From Ancylomarina sp. DW003 (GTDB lineage Bacteria > Bacteroidota > Bacteroidia > Bacteroidales > Marinifilaceae): a DNA stretch of 64,000 nt. Where the stretch lies: NCBI RefSeq assembly GCF_029029505.1, contig NZ_JAKJSD010000004.1, positions 1-64,000 on the forward strand, given 5' to 3'. The notes beneath the pieces were generated by a model. The model was not told the origin of the DNA, did not search any database, and was given only the letters and a program-made list of their open reading frames with translations. The position numbers and the translations under genes were made by a program. This document shows, piece after piece, positions 8,518-17,219 of this stretch; position 1 is the stretch's first letter; each line of letters opens with the position of its first letter.

Positions 8518-10555
8518 CCTCGAAAAAAATAATGCCTTGAAACAACTTAGAATTTTCAGACATTTTCAGAATATTAGTATTGGTAAAGCCTATCTATTTC
8601 TTTTTTCCTCGCTATCAAGTTTGGTTTTAATAATTATTGGCTGGATATGGATTTATAATGAATATTCACAATTTAATCGTGAATCGGATTCATTAAGGGA
8701 TAAATACATTCAGGAACATAAGGATATACTCATTCAGAATACAAAAAAGTGTATTGATTATATCGAGTATAGAGAAAACCAAGCCGAGGAAATTATTCGA
8801 GAAAATTTAAAATCTAATGTGGATCAGGCACATGAAATAGCACTTCATATTTATAGCAAAAATAAGGATAAGCTTTCCAAAAAAGAAATAGTTGAGCGTA
8901 TAAAGGAGGCTATATCAGCTTTTAAATTCAATTCGAAAAAACGATACATTTTTATAAATACACTTAAAGGAGTAGGTGTTTTATATCCACGTAATCCACA
9001 GTGGGAAGGACGTTCTCTTATCAAATTTAAAGACATCAATGAACATCAGATTGTTTTGAATGAGATACAGCATTTAGAAGAGTCTAATGAGTCATTTATT
9101 AAATATAAGAGTTCTAAGGAGATTCCGAATAAATTTAATGCTTACACAAAGATATCGTATATAAAGAAGTTTGAACCTTTTGATTGGTATTTGGGTAGTT
9201 TTGCTTATGCCGATGATTATCTTGAAGCTATACAGGCAGATTGTATAGAAAGAATTAAAAATATGAAAGTAGATGAAGATAATTATTTTTTCATCTACTC
9301 GAAAAATGGAACTTGTTTGCTTCATAAGAAAGATAAGTTTTTAGGACGCAATTATCGAACATTTGAAGAAGAAGATGACATTGATGTTTCTCGAAAAATC
9401 TTATTCTCTGCCGGAGAGAATAATGAAAGATTTATAAGTTATGATTTGGCGAAAGGAGAGAAAGTATCTTATCTCTATGACATAAATGAATGGAATTGGA
9501 TTTTAGGTTCAGGCTTTCATACACATAATATCGAAAATGAAATTTTGGTGAGACGTGCGGAATTGTACGATAGACTAGTGAACTATAGTGTCAAGGTTAT
9601 TTTAGTGATTGTTTTAACATTTATAATATTGTATTTAGCAGCTAGGTTATTATCATCTAAAATGAATAAAAGTATCGATTCATTTAACGATTTCTTTAAA
9701 AAAGCTTCGACTCAGTCTATAAAAATTGATATAGACAAATTGAATTTTTCTGATTTCAAAAATATGGCGTCTACCGTGAATGTAATGATAGATACCAGAA
9801 CTAAGAAAGAGAATGAATTGGAGCAAGCAAGAGAATCTGCAGAAAAGTCGGATAAACTTAAATCGGCATTCTTGTCAAATATGACCCATGAGATTAGGAC
9901 ACCTATGAATGCTATTGTGGGGTTCTCTCAGTTATTACAACAAGATGGCTTAAGCAAAGAACATAAAAATGAATTTATTGGTCATATTATAAATAATAGC
10001 AATTCTCTTTTATCATTGATTAACGATATTATTGATTTTTCTATTCTTGAGACGGGAACTGTGAAAATACGTCATTCAAATTTTAATCTTGAATCTGTTT
10101 TTATTGAACTAAAGAATAAGTTTGAGCAGTTTAAAGAGGATAATGGTAAAGCTGATGTTACTTTGATTTTCCCTGAACAAGATAGATTGGAGAAAACCGA
10201 TATTTATTTTGATGCTTTGAGACTGAAACAGATTTTGAGTTATCTGATTGACAATGCGATTAAATTCACAAAGTATGGGCAGGTTGAGGTGGATTATAAG
10301 GATGAAGAGAATGCTATGTTATTTTGGGTTAAAGATACGGGTATAGGTATTCCTGCAGAAAAACAAGAGTATATTTTTGATCGTTTCAGACAAGGTGAAG
10401 AAAGTTACACAAGACGATTTGGAGGAACAGGAATTGGCTTAAGCATTACAAAGCAAATGGTACAACACCTAAATGGTGAAATTTGGTTAGAATCAGAAGT
10501 AGGCAAAGGAAGTACGTTTTACTTTAAAATTCCGATTGGAGAAAGTACAAGTTAG
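8498..10555 (+). CDS. Cache-domain sensor histidine kinase
   Basis: A 685-aa membrane kinase. TM1 is near residues 27-50. A periplasmic sensor region of two Cache-like modules follows (NPQWEGRSLIKFKD and a second YFFIYSKNGTCLLHKK block). TM2 is near 365-386. The HisKA domain has His464 in SNMTHEIRTPMN, and the HATPase has DNAIKF, VKDTGIGIP and GGTGIGLSI. Cache modules usually bind small organic acids or amino acids outside the membrane. No receiver domain is fused and no response regulator is adjacent, so its partner must be encoded elsewhere. It is the last intact gene before the element remnants. Confidence 0.92.
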   Translation: MIISDLNLEKNNALKQLRIFRHFQNISIGKAYLFLFSSLSSLVLIIIGWIWIYNEYSQFNRESDSLRDKYIQEHKDILIQNTKKCIDYIEYRENQAEEIIRENLKSNVDQAHEIALHIYSKNKDKLSKKEIVERIKEAISAFKFNSKKRYIFINTLKGVGVLYPRNPQWEGRSLIKFKDINEHQIVLNEIQHLEESNESFIKYKSSKEIPNKFNAYTKISYIKKFEPFDWYLGSFAYADDYLEAIQADCIERIKNMKVDEDNYFFIYSKNGTCLLHKKDKFLGRNYRTFEEEDDIDVSRKILFSAGENNERFISYDLAKGEKVSYLYDINEWNWILGSGFHTHNIENEILVRRAELYDRLVNYSVKVILVIVLTFIILYLAARLLSSKMNKSIDSFNDFFKKASTQSIKIDIDKLNFSDFKNMASTVNVMIDTRTKKENELEQARESAEKSDKLKSAFLSNMTHEIRTPMNAIVGFSQLLQQDGLSKEHKNEFIGHIINNSNSLLSLINDIIDFSILETGTVKIRHSNFNLESVFIELKNKFEQFKEDNGKADVTLIFPEQDRLEKTDIYFDALRLKQILSYLIDNAIKFTKYGQVEVDYKDEENAMLFWVKDTGIGIPAEKQEYIFDRFRQGEESYTRRFGGTGIGLSITKQMVQHLNGEIWLESEVGKGSTFYFKIPIGESTS

Positions 10556-10639
10556 ACCTAGGTTTTATAAAATAGTTATAAAGGATATCCTTCTCTAAAT
10601 TCTGGAGACGGTTTTTTATACCCGCCATTTTGAACCACA

Positions 10640-10758
10640 AGGCTACTTGGTGTAAATGCTTTTACTTCCTTTTTGCCAAACCCCATCAGGAGCAAATGGA
10701 AATCTTTACCTCATTACAGGCTTTTATGGCAAATTCTGAAGAGGAGGAAGATATATAG
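10640..10758 (+). pseudogene. 3' fragment of zinc-ribbon/coiled-coil element gene
   Basis: The last 31 codons before TAG translate to a tail ending MANSEEEEDI, differing at only three positions from the end of the intact gene at 36229-36897. Similarity stops near 10640, where the 5' part is gone. It marks the left edge of the older element remnant. Confidence 0.85.
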
Positions 10759-10815
10759 ATTCTGGAAACCCAGTTTTGATTTAGGTTATTCAATAAGTAA
10801 ATAACTTAGAATAGA

Positions 10816-10852
10816 AATCCCGTAACCTGTTACATATGGTTGCGGGATTTTG
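10816..10852 (+). terminator. hairpin terminator, GTAACC/GGTTGC stem
   Basis: Inverted repeat aatcccgtaacc / ggttgcgggatt followed by a T-rich run. It closely resembles the hairpin at 12184-12216, so two sister hairpins bracket the cargo gene between them. Confidence 0.6.
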
Positions 10853-11241
10853 TTTGTAGATGGGATTTAAGTTTGATTCACAGGAATCTAATTCGTTATA
10901 GTGTTGAAATTAGAGTGAAAATGTATATCAGGAATCAGCATAATCATTCATAATCGAGCAATAGGGAAGATGTTGAGTTTTAATAACGATTAAAGGCTTT
11001 ATTATACAGCTTCTGATAAACTTGGCAGATTTGACAGTATGAATATTAGATAGAGTTAGGTATGTTTGCAGGAATATAATTATTGTTCTGTTGATATCTT
11101 GCATGATTTATTGTTGTTGCTGTTATTTCTCTCGTCTGTAATGCTTTATGTTAAAGTTGTTGATGGTGATTTGTTAGTTGTAATACGTTATGATTGAAAT
11201 TGACTGGATAAATAAATAAACAAAAAAATATAAACAAACGT
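10853..11241. other. non-coding stretch before the 304-aa cargo gene
   Basis: I see no convincing gene here. The one notable item is a 29-base motif at 11021-11049 that recurs at 12916-12944. The rest is AT-rich with no clear promoter match. Confidence 0.5.
11021..11049 (+). repeat. 29-base direct repeat, copy 1
   Basis: cttggcagatttgacagtat followed by gaatattag. It matches the copy at 12916-12944 at 28 of 29 bases. Both copies lie a little over 200 bases upstream of a cargo gene on the plus strand, one in the remnant and one in the large element. Confidence 0.7.
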
Positions 11242-12156
11242 ATGAAAGCAGTTTTTACAATTTTAAAATGGATTATAGGAATTTTCTTCATCTTTAGTGG
11301 ATTCGGAGGACTATTTCTATCAGTTATTTCGGGAGTGATTTTTTTACTTTTAGGCTTATTTATTCTTCCACCAACTTATGATTTATTTGCAAAAAAAACG
11401 AATTTAAATCTATCTAGTGGAATTAAATGGATTACGGTAATTATTGGCTGTATAGTTGCAGGTTTTGCTGCTGGTGACTTGAATGCTGAAAGTGATAAAG
11501 AAGTGGATTTAATAGTTTTAAAAGCTTCAGAACTTATAAACAAAGGACAACTTGATTCTGCGAAACTTTATATAGAAAAGGCTAAAAGTCAGTATTCCAT
11601 ACCTTCTAATAACAAGGCAGTAGATTTAGAAAATGAACTAAATAAATATAATTCAGAAGATTTTATTATAGAAACTCTTCTTGCAATGAGTAATGAGGAA
11701 TTAGAACAATTAACAAACGACCAACTATCAAAAGCATATTTGTTTCAAAAGACTTTGAATAAAGAGTTTATAGCATTGATGAAAGCTAAAGCTCCTGAAA
11801 GAGAGAGAATTATTAAAGAAATAGCTGAAGAGAAGGAGCGAGAAAGACTTGCCGCTGAAATTGCAGTAGAAGTACAAAAGATGGAGGAGAAGACTAAAAA
11901 ACGTAAGAAAAAAATTCATGACTTATTTAGCCCTTATGATGGTTCACATCCAGCATTAACTAGGTTGATTAAGAAAAATATGAATGATCCAGAAAGCTAC
12001 TCTCATGCAGATACTCGCTTTAGAGATGATGGTGAGACGATTTTTGTAATTACTAAGTTCAGAGGGACAAATGCTTATGGAGGAGTAGTTTTAAATACAA
12101 TTTCTGCAAGAGTGGATTTAGATGGAAACGTTCTGGAAATTGTAAGCCAGAACTGA
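11242..12156 (+). CDS. membrane-anchored hypothetical cargo protein
   Basis: A 304-aa protein with two or three hydrophobic helices in residues 5-78, the last ending near IVAGFAAGD. A helical region follows (80-150, possibly TPR-like: LINKGQLDSAKLYIEKAKSQY), then a strongly charged coiled coil (185-225, rich in KERERL and KKRKKK), and a C-terminal domain with NDPESYSHADTRF and VITKFRGTNAYGG. I recall such C-terminal domains from Bacteroidota accessory proteins but cannot assign a function. It sits alone in the cargo slot between the zinc-ribbon gene tail and the integrase remnant, followed by its own terminator. A phage-defence or fitness cargo is possible but unproven. Confidence 0.75.
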   Translation: MKAVFTILKWIIGIFFIFSGFGGLFLSVISGVIFLLLGLFILPPTYDLFAKKTNLNLSSGIKWITVIIGCIVAGFAAGDLNAESDKEVDLIVLKASELINKGQLDSAKLYIEKAKSQYSIPSNNKAVDLENELNKYNSEDFIIETLLAMSNEELEQLTNDQLSKAYLFQKTLNKEFIALMKAKAPERERIIKEIAEEKERERLAAEIAVEVQKMEEKTKKRKKKIHDLFSPYDGSHPALTRLIKKNMNDPESYSHADTRFRDDGETIFVITKFRGTNAYGGVVLNTISARVDLDGNVLEIVSQN

Positions 12157-12183
12157 AAATAAATATTTAAGAAGATAAGTAGA

Positions 12184-12216
12184 GATCCCGTAGCAATTAA
12201 ATGTTACGGGATTTTA
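12184..12216 (+). terminator. terminator after the 304-aa cargo gene
   Basis: gatcccgtagc / gttacgggatttt hairpin with a short loop and a T-rich tail, 28 bases after the stop codon. It is nearly the same hairpin as 10816-10852. Confidence 0.75.
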
Positions 12217-12220
12217 ATTT

Positions 12221-12450
12221 TTAATCTAGGTCTGTCATTTTTTGTCTGAGCATATCCATATCGTTCTTCATTTTCTCATCAACAACCTTGGCGTATATTT
12301 GGGTTGTTTTCAGGTCGGAGTGTCCTAGCATCTTGCTAACAGTTTCAATGGTCACAATATTATTAATTAATATAGCTTACCTGTGTGATTAGTAATCACT
12401 TCCGTAGTTCGTAAGAGTTGAATGTTTGATTGCTTGAGGAAGAATTTTCA
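12221..12450 (-). pseudogene. truncated tyrosine recombinase (integrase) gene
   Basis: The minus strand at about 12221-12356 encodes a C-terminus reading VTIETVSKMLGHSDLK and ending in TDLD. It is almost identical to the end of the intact integrase at 37342-38499 and keeps the catalytic GH and Tyr. Upstream the match breaks, then resumes at 12412-12450 against 37611-37655, so an internal deletion of roughly 100 bases is present and the N-terminal half is missing. It cannot be functional. Confidence 0.88.
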
Positions 12451-12455
12451 TCAAT

Positions 12456-12496
12456 AAAAAAAGGAGAATAAAACATGTGCTTTATTCTCCTTTTTT
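12456..12496. terminator. strong bidirectional hairpin next to left attachment site
   Basis: A near-perfect inverted repeat with arms aaaaaaaggagaataaa and tttattctcctttttt around acatgtgc. It lies directly beside the tRNA-3' fragment. A different hairpin lies in the same place beside the intact tRNA gene at 38655-38680. This one was probably the tRNA terminator before the larger element inserted. Confidence 0.8.
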
Positions 12497-12509
12497 GTGA
12501 TCCAGCCAG
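12494..12509. repeat. left attachment site (attL), tRNA-Arg 3' end copy
   Basis: tttgtgatccagccag is identical to 38681-38696, the 3' end of the tRNA-Arg gene plus adjoining bases. The match ends immediately on the inner side, as expected for a tRNA-targeting integrase product. The two copies define a 26.2-kb element. Confidence 0.8.
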
Positions 12510-12550
12510 TATCATCACTTAGGTAGTTAAATTAAGCTTTATGTAGTTGT

Positions 12551-12568
12551 GGGTATTGCTTGGGTACT
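12551..12568 (+). repeat. integrase arm-type sites at left end (two GGGTAYT copies)
   Basis: gggtatt at 12551-12557 and gggtact at 12562-12568, 42 bases inside attL. The same heptamers occur as an array beside the integrase at 38504-38567. Arm-type integrase binding sites typically occur at both ends of such elements. Confidence 0.55.
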
Positions 12569-12915
12569 GCGAATTTGATGATTCAAATCGATTGCTGGTA
12601 TTTCATATCTATAAAATTCTGCTTAAATCGGATTATTAAAGCTAAATAAAATATTGGAGTTCGCACTTGTTTCTTTCAAGGATTAATTATTACAGTTTTA
12701 TATACTCTAGGAAAATTCTATGTTCGTACCTATACATGCTCATTAGTTGGTACAAAATAGAAAATGATGAATACAATTACATTCTCAAGTTTCAAAGAAG
12801 AATGAGAAATATTAAAAGGAGATCTAAATGGATCTCTTTTTATATTCTGTAAGTTAATCTTTTTAGCGAAGGTAATGATTCTCATGAATTATGGTTTAAA
12901 AGTTTTTGTAACGAA

Positions 12916-12944
12916 CTTGACAGATTTGACAGTATGAATATTAG
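12916..12944 (+). repeat. 29-base direct repeat, copy 2
   Basis: cttgacagatttgacagtat followed by gaatattag, one mismatch from copy 1 at 11021-11049. It lies about 218 bases upstream of the methyltransferase gene. It may be a regulator site or a trace of recombination between cargo regions. Confidence 0.7.
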
Positions 12945-13057
12945 TTTATATTTGATAATTTAGCGACTTGTCAGTGAAACTGATTCTATATGGTTTGTTT
13001 GATATAGTTTTTGTAACAAAAGTTTAGGTAATGGTTGTCAGATTGATAGTTTGAGGG

Positions 13058-13094
13058 AACCTATGTGCAATATGCACATTAGAATGCATAGGTT
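13058..13094. promoter_or_regulatory. nested inverted repeat upstream of methyltransferase operon
   Basis: An outer palindrome aacctatg / cataggtt encloses an inner tgtgca-ata-tgcaca. It lies 37 bases before the -7 element of the operon promoter, a plausible operator position. No dedicated control gene is visible next to it. Confidence 0.5.
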
Positions 13095-13130
13095 TATACA
13101 AAAGATTGTAATACTTTGCTGTGAGAATAC

Positions 13131-13138
13131 TATTTTTG
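13131..13138 (+). promoter_or_regulatory. -7 element of methyltransferase operon promoter
   Basis: TATTTTTG matches TAnnTTTG. A TTG about 22 bases further upstream could act as the -33 element. The start codon is 23 bases downstream of the -7 element, giving a short leader. Confidence 0.5.
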
Positions 13139-13161
13139 TAGTTTACTAATAAAAAAGAGTT

Positions 13162-14391
13162 ATGTGGGATTTTGAATCAGAAAATACAAAAGGTTTTACA
13201 CATGGATTTCATACCTATCCAGCTATGATGATTCCACAAATCGCGGGAAAGTTGATATCTGATTTTGGAACTAATGCAAATATTTTACTAGACCCATATT
13301 GTGGGTCAGGAACTTCATTAGTAGAGGCAAGCATTGCAGGTATCAATTCTATAGGATTTGATTTAAATCCCTTAGCTAGGTTAATAGCTAAAGTTAAAAC
13401 TACACCTATAGAACTACAGTCTCTTAAGCTTCATTTACATGATTTTGATGACTTCTTGTTTTCATTTAGATATGGTTTTAAAAAGACAGATTCGATTATT
13501 TGTCCTGATTTTGCAAGAATTAATTTTTGGTTTTCAAAAGATGTAAAACAAAAACTGTCAATCATAAATAACTATATTGAGAATATAGAAAATGTTCAGA
13601 TTTCCGATTTTTTTAAGGTCGCTTTAAGTCAAACTATTCGCGAGACTTCATGGACGAGAAATAATGAATTTAAACTCTATAAAATGAGTTCAGAGCAAAT
13701 TAGGTCTTTTAAACCTGATCCTTTTAATAAGATTGCAGAGGTATTAGGTAGAAACTACTTAGGTTTGGAGGAATATATTTCTAGAAGAAAAGAGAATGTT
13801 TCAACGGCTTTATATGATTGTAATTCATGTAATTATATTTCAAAAAGAAAAGTTCCCAATTCGTCTGTTGATATAGTGGTAACTTCACCGCCATATGGTG
13901 ATTCAAGTACTACTGTTGCTTATGGACAGTTTTCAACATTGGCAAATCAGTGGTTAGGATTTATGGAAAATGGAAGAATGTTGGATAAGAATCTAATGGG
14001 AGGAATTGCTGCTAAAAGGGTAAAAACATTCTCTAGTACAGTGTTAAATGATATTGTAAATGACATTTCAAAGAAAGATATAAAACGAGCTTTAGACGTT
14101 GTAGCATTTTATTCTGACTATGAAAAATCAATTAAGAATATTTCTAACACGATCAAAAGTAGAGGACATGCTTGCTATGTTGTTAGTAATAGAAAAGTAC
14201 GAGGAGAAACTGTTTTAACTTCAGAAGTAACAAAGGAATTTTTTCAAAAATATGGATTTTCACATATTGATACATTCACTAGGAAGATTTCTGGGAAAAG
14301 AATGCCAAGGCAAAATAGTCCTTCTGGAAATACAGGAAAGAAAGAAAGTTTAATGAACACTGAATATATTGTAATAATGCAAAAAATCTAA
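13162..14391 (+). CDS. site-specific DNA methyltransferase (amino-methyltransferase)
   Basis: A 409-aa SAM-dependent DNA methyltransferase. The SAM-binding motif is LDPYCGSGTSLVEA (residues 42-55), with the acidic motif II near GFDLNP. The catalytic motif IV is TSPPYGD (Ser242-Pro-Pro-Tyr245), which fits N4-cytosine or N6-adenine methylation. About 190 residues separate the two motifs and probably hold target recognition. They include a CNSC pair near 220. It is the first gene of a three-gene operon with a helicase-nuclease 2 bases downstream and a membrane protein. The likely role is self-marking in a restriction or defence system, which is inference. A solitary epigenetic methylase is the alternative. 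Confidence 0.88.
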   Translation: MWDFESENTKGFTHGFHTYPAMMIPQIAGKLISDFGTNANILLDPYCGSGTSLVEASIAGINSIGFDLNPLARLIAKVKTTPIELQSLKLHLHDFDDFLFSFRYGFKKTDSIICPDFARINFWFSKDVKQKLSIINNYIENIENVQISDFFKVALSQTIRETSWTRNNEFKLYKMSSEQIRSFKPDPFNKIAEVLGRNYLGLEEYISRRKENVSTALYDCNSCNYISKRKVPNSSVDIVVTSPPYGDSSTTVAYGQFSTLANQWLGFMENGRMLDKNLMGGIAAKRVKTFSSTVLNDIVNDISKKDIKRALDVVAFYSDYEKSIKNISNTIKSRGHACYVVSNRKVRGETVLTSEVTKEFFQKYGFSHIDTFTRKISGKRMPRQNSPSGNTGKKESLMNTEYIVIMQKI

Positions 14392-14393
14392 TC

Positions 14394-17219
14394 ATGATAG
14401 ATTATTCTCCAAGTCAAAAACAAGCAATTGAAACCAATGATAAAAATCTAAGAATAATTGCATGTGCTGGTTCAGGAAAAACTTCAACTGTTGCTGCAAA
14501 AGTAGCTCATTTATTAGATTCAAAAAATGGTTTTAATCTTGAACCTAAAAATATTATTGCATTTACTTTTACAGAGAAGGCAGCTGCAGAATTAAAGTAT
14601 CGTATTCTTGAAGATGTTGAGAGTGATATAAGAGGCATGGCAGATATGTATATTGGGACTATACATGGCTGGTGTTTAAGTGCTTTGCAAGAGAATGAGT
14701 TTGACTATCAAAAGTTCTCTGTGTTGGATGAAATCAAACAAAAGCTGTTCATTGATAAGTATTATAATGTCAATGGGATGAAAGATGTAACGAAACTTTC
14801 AAAGCCAAGTGTGTCACTTAGACGTTTTTTGGATACTTCTTTGTTTACGAGGGTATTAGATATTGTTAGGGAATCGGATTTGAATTCAGAATTACCGAAA
14901 AATATTAAAGATGCTAAAAGGAAGTATGAGGAAAACTTAAAAAAGCACAACCTTTTTGATTTTACTATGATAATTGATGAAGCTATCAATTGTTTGACAA
15001 ATGGAGGTAATCTTGCGAAAAATATTGAAGAGAATCTTAAATATTTAATTGTTGATGAATACCAGGATATAAATCCACTTCAACAAAAATTAATTTTAGA
15101 ATTGCAAGAGAAAAGTAATTGTAAGCTTATTGTAGTTGGGGATGATGATCAAAATATATACCAATGGCGGGGTAGTAATAATGATTATATCATCAATTTT
15201 CATAAAAGATACTCTGCAGATTCTTTTCAGTCAATTGAGTTGAATACTAATTATAGATCTTCAAGTGGTATTACACAATTGGCAAAAACTTTAATTGCAA
15301 ATAACAAGGTACGTCTTGATAAGGAAATGAGATCATTTGATAATCAGGAATATCATAAGGATACTGATGTTGTTTTTAATGAGTATGATAATATTAAAGA
15401 AGAGAACGAGGCAATAGTTGATTATATTGAGAATATTATTGGTGTTGAGTTCAAAGATAAAAAGGATAGTAAACAAGGTAGGGGGATTGCATATTCAGAT
15501 ATTGTAATTTTATTAAGAACTTGGAATAAGGCAGAATCTATTGTAGAAACGTTAGGTGAAAAGAATATTCCATTTGTAACAGCAGGTGTAAATCAGTTAT
15601 TTGATACTTCAGAGGTGAAAGCCGCAATGGGCATCTTTAAATTCTTATATGAAGAGATTGACGAAAGTGAATTATTAACATTATGGCTTAATATACCATA
15701 TTATAATACTTTATCTGAAGCTAATGTTAATGCCGCAATTGTGAGATTGAAGGAGAGGTTACCTTCTAATGAAAAGATTAGTAAAGATTGGGCTTACTCT
15801 TTGCAAGATATTTATTGGGAGTTTTTAGAAAATGCAAATGTATTTGAAGAAACATTTATTGATGAAACAAAACTTGATGAGACAAGGGAGATTGCTGAGA
15901 TAATCTTTTATAATTTAGGAAAATTTAGTCAGGTAATACAGGATTATGAGGAGATAAATTTTAATTCTACTTCACCTGCATTTCACTTATTTAGTTTTAT
16001 AAGTTTTGTAACATATGCTGCATCGGATTATTATCCTGAAGGTTGGTTAAATAACAGTTTTAAAACTCCGAATGCAGTTCAGATCATGACAATCCATCAA
16101 GCTAAAGGTCTTGAATTTCCAGTAGTAATAATACCTGGTTTGAATAAGAACTATTTACCAAGTAAAAAACGAGGTGGATTAAGTGAGTGGCATTTTCTTG
16201 GAAAAGAATTAGTAAAAGAACAACAACGTTACGAAGGTGCTGATAATTATGAAGATGAGCGTAGATTACTTTATGTTGCATTAACACGTTCGCAGAAATT
16301 CTTACTGATAACACGTGCTCCTGATTTAAATAATCGACTATATAAACAGCCATCAGTCTTTATCGATGAAATGAATAAATCTGGAGTTTTATTTTCGAAT
16401 AAGAATGAAACTTTTGATTATTTTAATAAGCTAGAACCACAGCCTAAGACTAACCTTAAAACGATAAATTTAAATTTTACTGTTTTAAAAGATTTTTTTG
16501 ATTGCCCTTATCGTTTTAAACTAATTTCAATGTATGGATTTAATTTTCCCTTGAATCAAAGAATGGGCTTGGGTAATTCTTTTCATAATTGTTTAATGGA
16601 AATTCATAAAAGAGTCAAAGGTGGTGAGGATGTTAAAGAGTCTGATATAGATGAGATTATCGATCGGCAAAAGAGCTTTCCATATATTGGTAGATCAAGT
16701 AAGTTAAAAGAAAGTTTTGAGAGGCAAATTAAGCATAGGATAGAAGAATATTATCATGAAAATAAATCTTCGTTTAATGAAATTGAATTTGTTGAGCAAG
16801 AGATACAGTTAAAACTAGAAGATGAAGTACTAGTTTCTGGTAGGATTGATTTGATTAAGAAAAAAAATGAAGATGGTAGTTACGAAACAACAATTATTGA
16901 ATTTAAATCAAAAGAAGATTCTCAGAAGGTTAAAACAACGGATGATCAACTCAAACTTTACGCTCTTGGTCACAAGGAATTAACAGGAGAGCAGGCAAAA
17001 TATTTAATGACTTATATAATTGGTGAAAATAGAGAAAAGATTAAGACTATATTAAAGGATTCAGACTTACAAGAAATCCAATCAAGAATTAATGAGTCAG
17101 CTAATGATATAAGAAAGCAACAGTTTGATAAATTTGATTCAAAAGATAAGTGTGCAGAGTGTTTTCAAAACAGTATTTGCCAGTCTATTAAAAAATATAA
17201 TATTAAAACTAATAGATAA
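14394..17219 (+). CDS. UvrD/PcrA-like helicase with C-terminal RecB-type nuclease
   Basis: A 941-aa superfamily 1A helicase-nuclease in one chain. Helicase motifs: Walker A ACAGSGKTST (Lys29), Walker B LIVDEYQDINP (about 220), GDDDQNIYQWRGS, TIHQAKGLEFPVV and YVALTRSQKFL. The C-terminal PD-(D/E)XK domain has GRIDLI (about 815) and EFKSK (about 835), then QLKLYALG. Cysteines in FDCPYRF (about 703) and CAECFQNSIC (919-928) could bind an iron-sulfur cluster as in AddB and Cas4. The layout resembles AddA/RecB, but the gene is bound to a methyltransferase gene (2-base gap) and a membrane-protein gene (1-base overlap). This suggests restriction-like processing of foreign DNA rather than housekeeping repair (inference). 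Confidence 0.9.
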   Translation: MIDYSPSQKQAIETNDKNLRIIACAGSGKTSTVAAKVAHLLDSKNGFNLEPKNIIAFTFTEKAAAELKYRILEDVESDIRGMADMYIGTIHGWCLSALQENEFDYQKFSVLDEIKQKLFIDKYYNVNGMKDVTKLSKPSVSLRRFLDTSLFTRVLDIVRESDLNSELPKNIKDAKRKYEENLKKHNLFDFTMIIDEAINCLTNGGNLAKNIEENLKYLIVDEYQDINPLQQKLILELQEKSNCKLIVVGDDDQNIYQWRGSNNDYIINFHKRYSADSFQSIELNTNYRSSSGITQLAKTLIANNKVRLDKEMRSFDNQEYHKDTDVVFNEYDNIKEENEAIVDYIENIIGVEFKDKKDSKQGRGIAYSDIVILLRTWNKAESIVETLGEKNIPFVTAGVNQLFDTSEVKAAMGIFKFLYEEIDESELLTLWLNIPYYNTLSEANVNAAIVRLKERLPSNEKISKDWAYSLQDIYWEFLENANVFEETFIDETKLDETREIAEIIFYNLGKFSQVIQDYEEINFNSTSPAFHLFSFISFVTYAASDYYPEGWLNNSFKTPNAVQIMTIHQAKGLEFPVVIIPGLNKNYLPSKKRGGLSEWHFLGKELVKEQQRYEGADNYEDERRLLYVALTRSQKFLLITRAPDLNNRLYKQPSVFIDEMNKSGVLFSNKNETFDYFNKLEPQPKTNLKTINLNFTVLKDFFDCPYRFKLISMYGFNFPLNQRMGLGNSFHNCLMEIHKRVKGGEDVKESDIDEIIDRQKSFPYIGRSSKLKESFERQIKHRIEEYYHENKSSFNEIEFVEQEIQLKLEDEVLVSGRIDLIKKKNEDGSYETTIIEFKSKEDSQKVKTTDDQLKLYALGHKELTGEQAKYLMTYIIGENREKIKTILKDSDLQEIQSRINESANDIRKQQFDKFDSKDKCAECFQNSICQSIKKYNIKTNR

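Larger units (their letters stand above)
10640..12509. mobile_element. remnant of an earlier integrative element
   Basis: Three parts line up in order with the right end of the large element: the tail of its zinc-ribbon/coiled-coil gene (10640-10758), a cargo slot (10759-12184), and the 3' part of its integrase gene (12221-12450). A tRNA-3'-end fragment follows. The protein tails match at about 28 of 31 residues and the integrase C-terminus almost completely, so this is a second, truncated member of the same family lying in tandem on the left of the intact copy. Confidence 0.8.
12510..13161. other. 650-base non-coding left end of the element
   Basis: It holds two GGGTA(T/C)T sites (12551-12568), a hairpin with a T run at 12814-12840 (aaaaggagatc / gatctctttt), the second copy of the 29-base direct repeat, a nested inverted repeat and a promoter for the methyltransferase operon. 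An open frame of 61 codons at 12667-12852 lies here. It ends within the hairpin tail and looks like chance. Confidence 0.6.

Noticed and set aside
12667-12852. 61-codon open frame at the left end of the element
   Set aside because: No protein-like pattern, ends inside a hairpin tail, and lies in a region with other regulatory-looking structure.
14394-17219. Calling the helicase-nuclease a housekeeping AddA or RecB
   Set aside because: No AddB/RecC partner gene is near, and the gene is locked between a methyltransferase and a membrane-protein gene inside mobile DNA.
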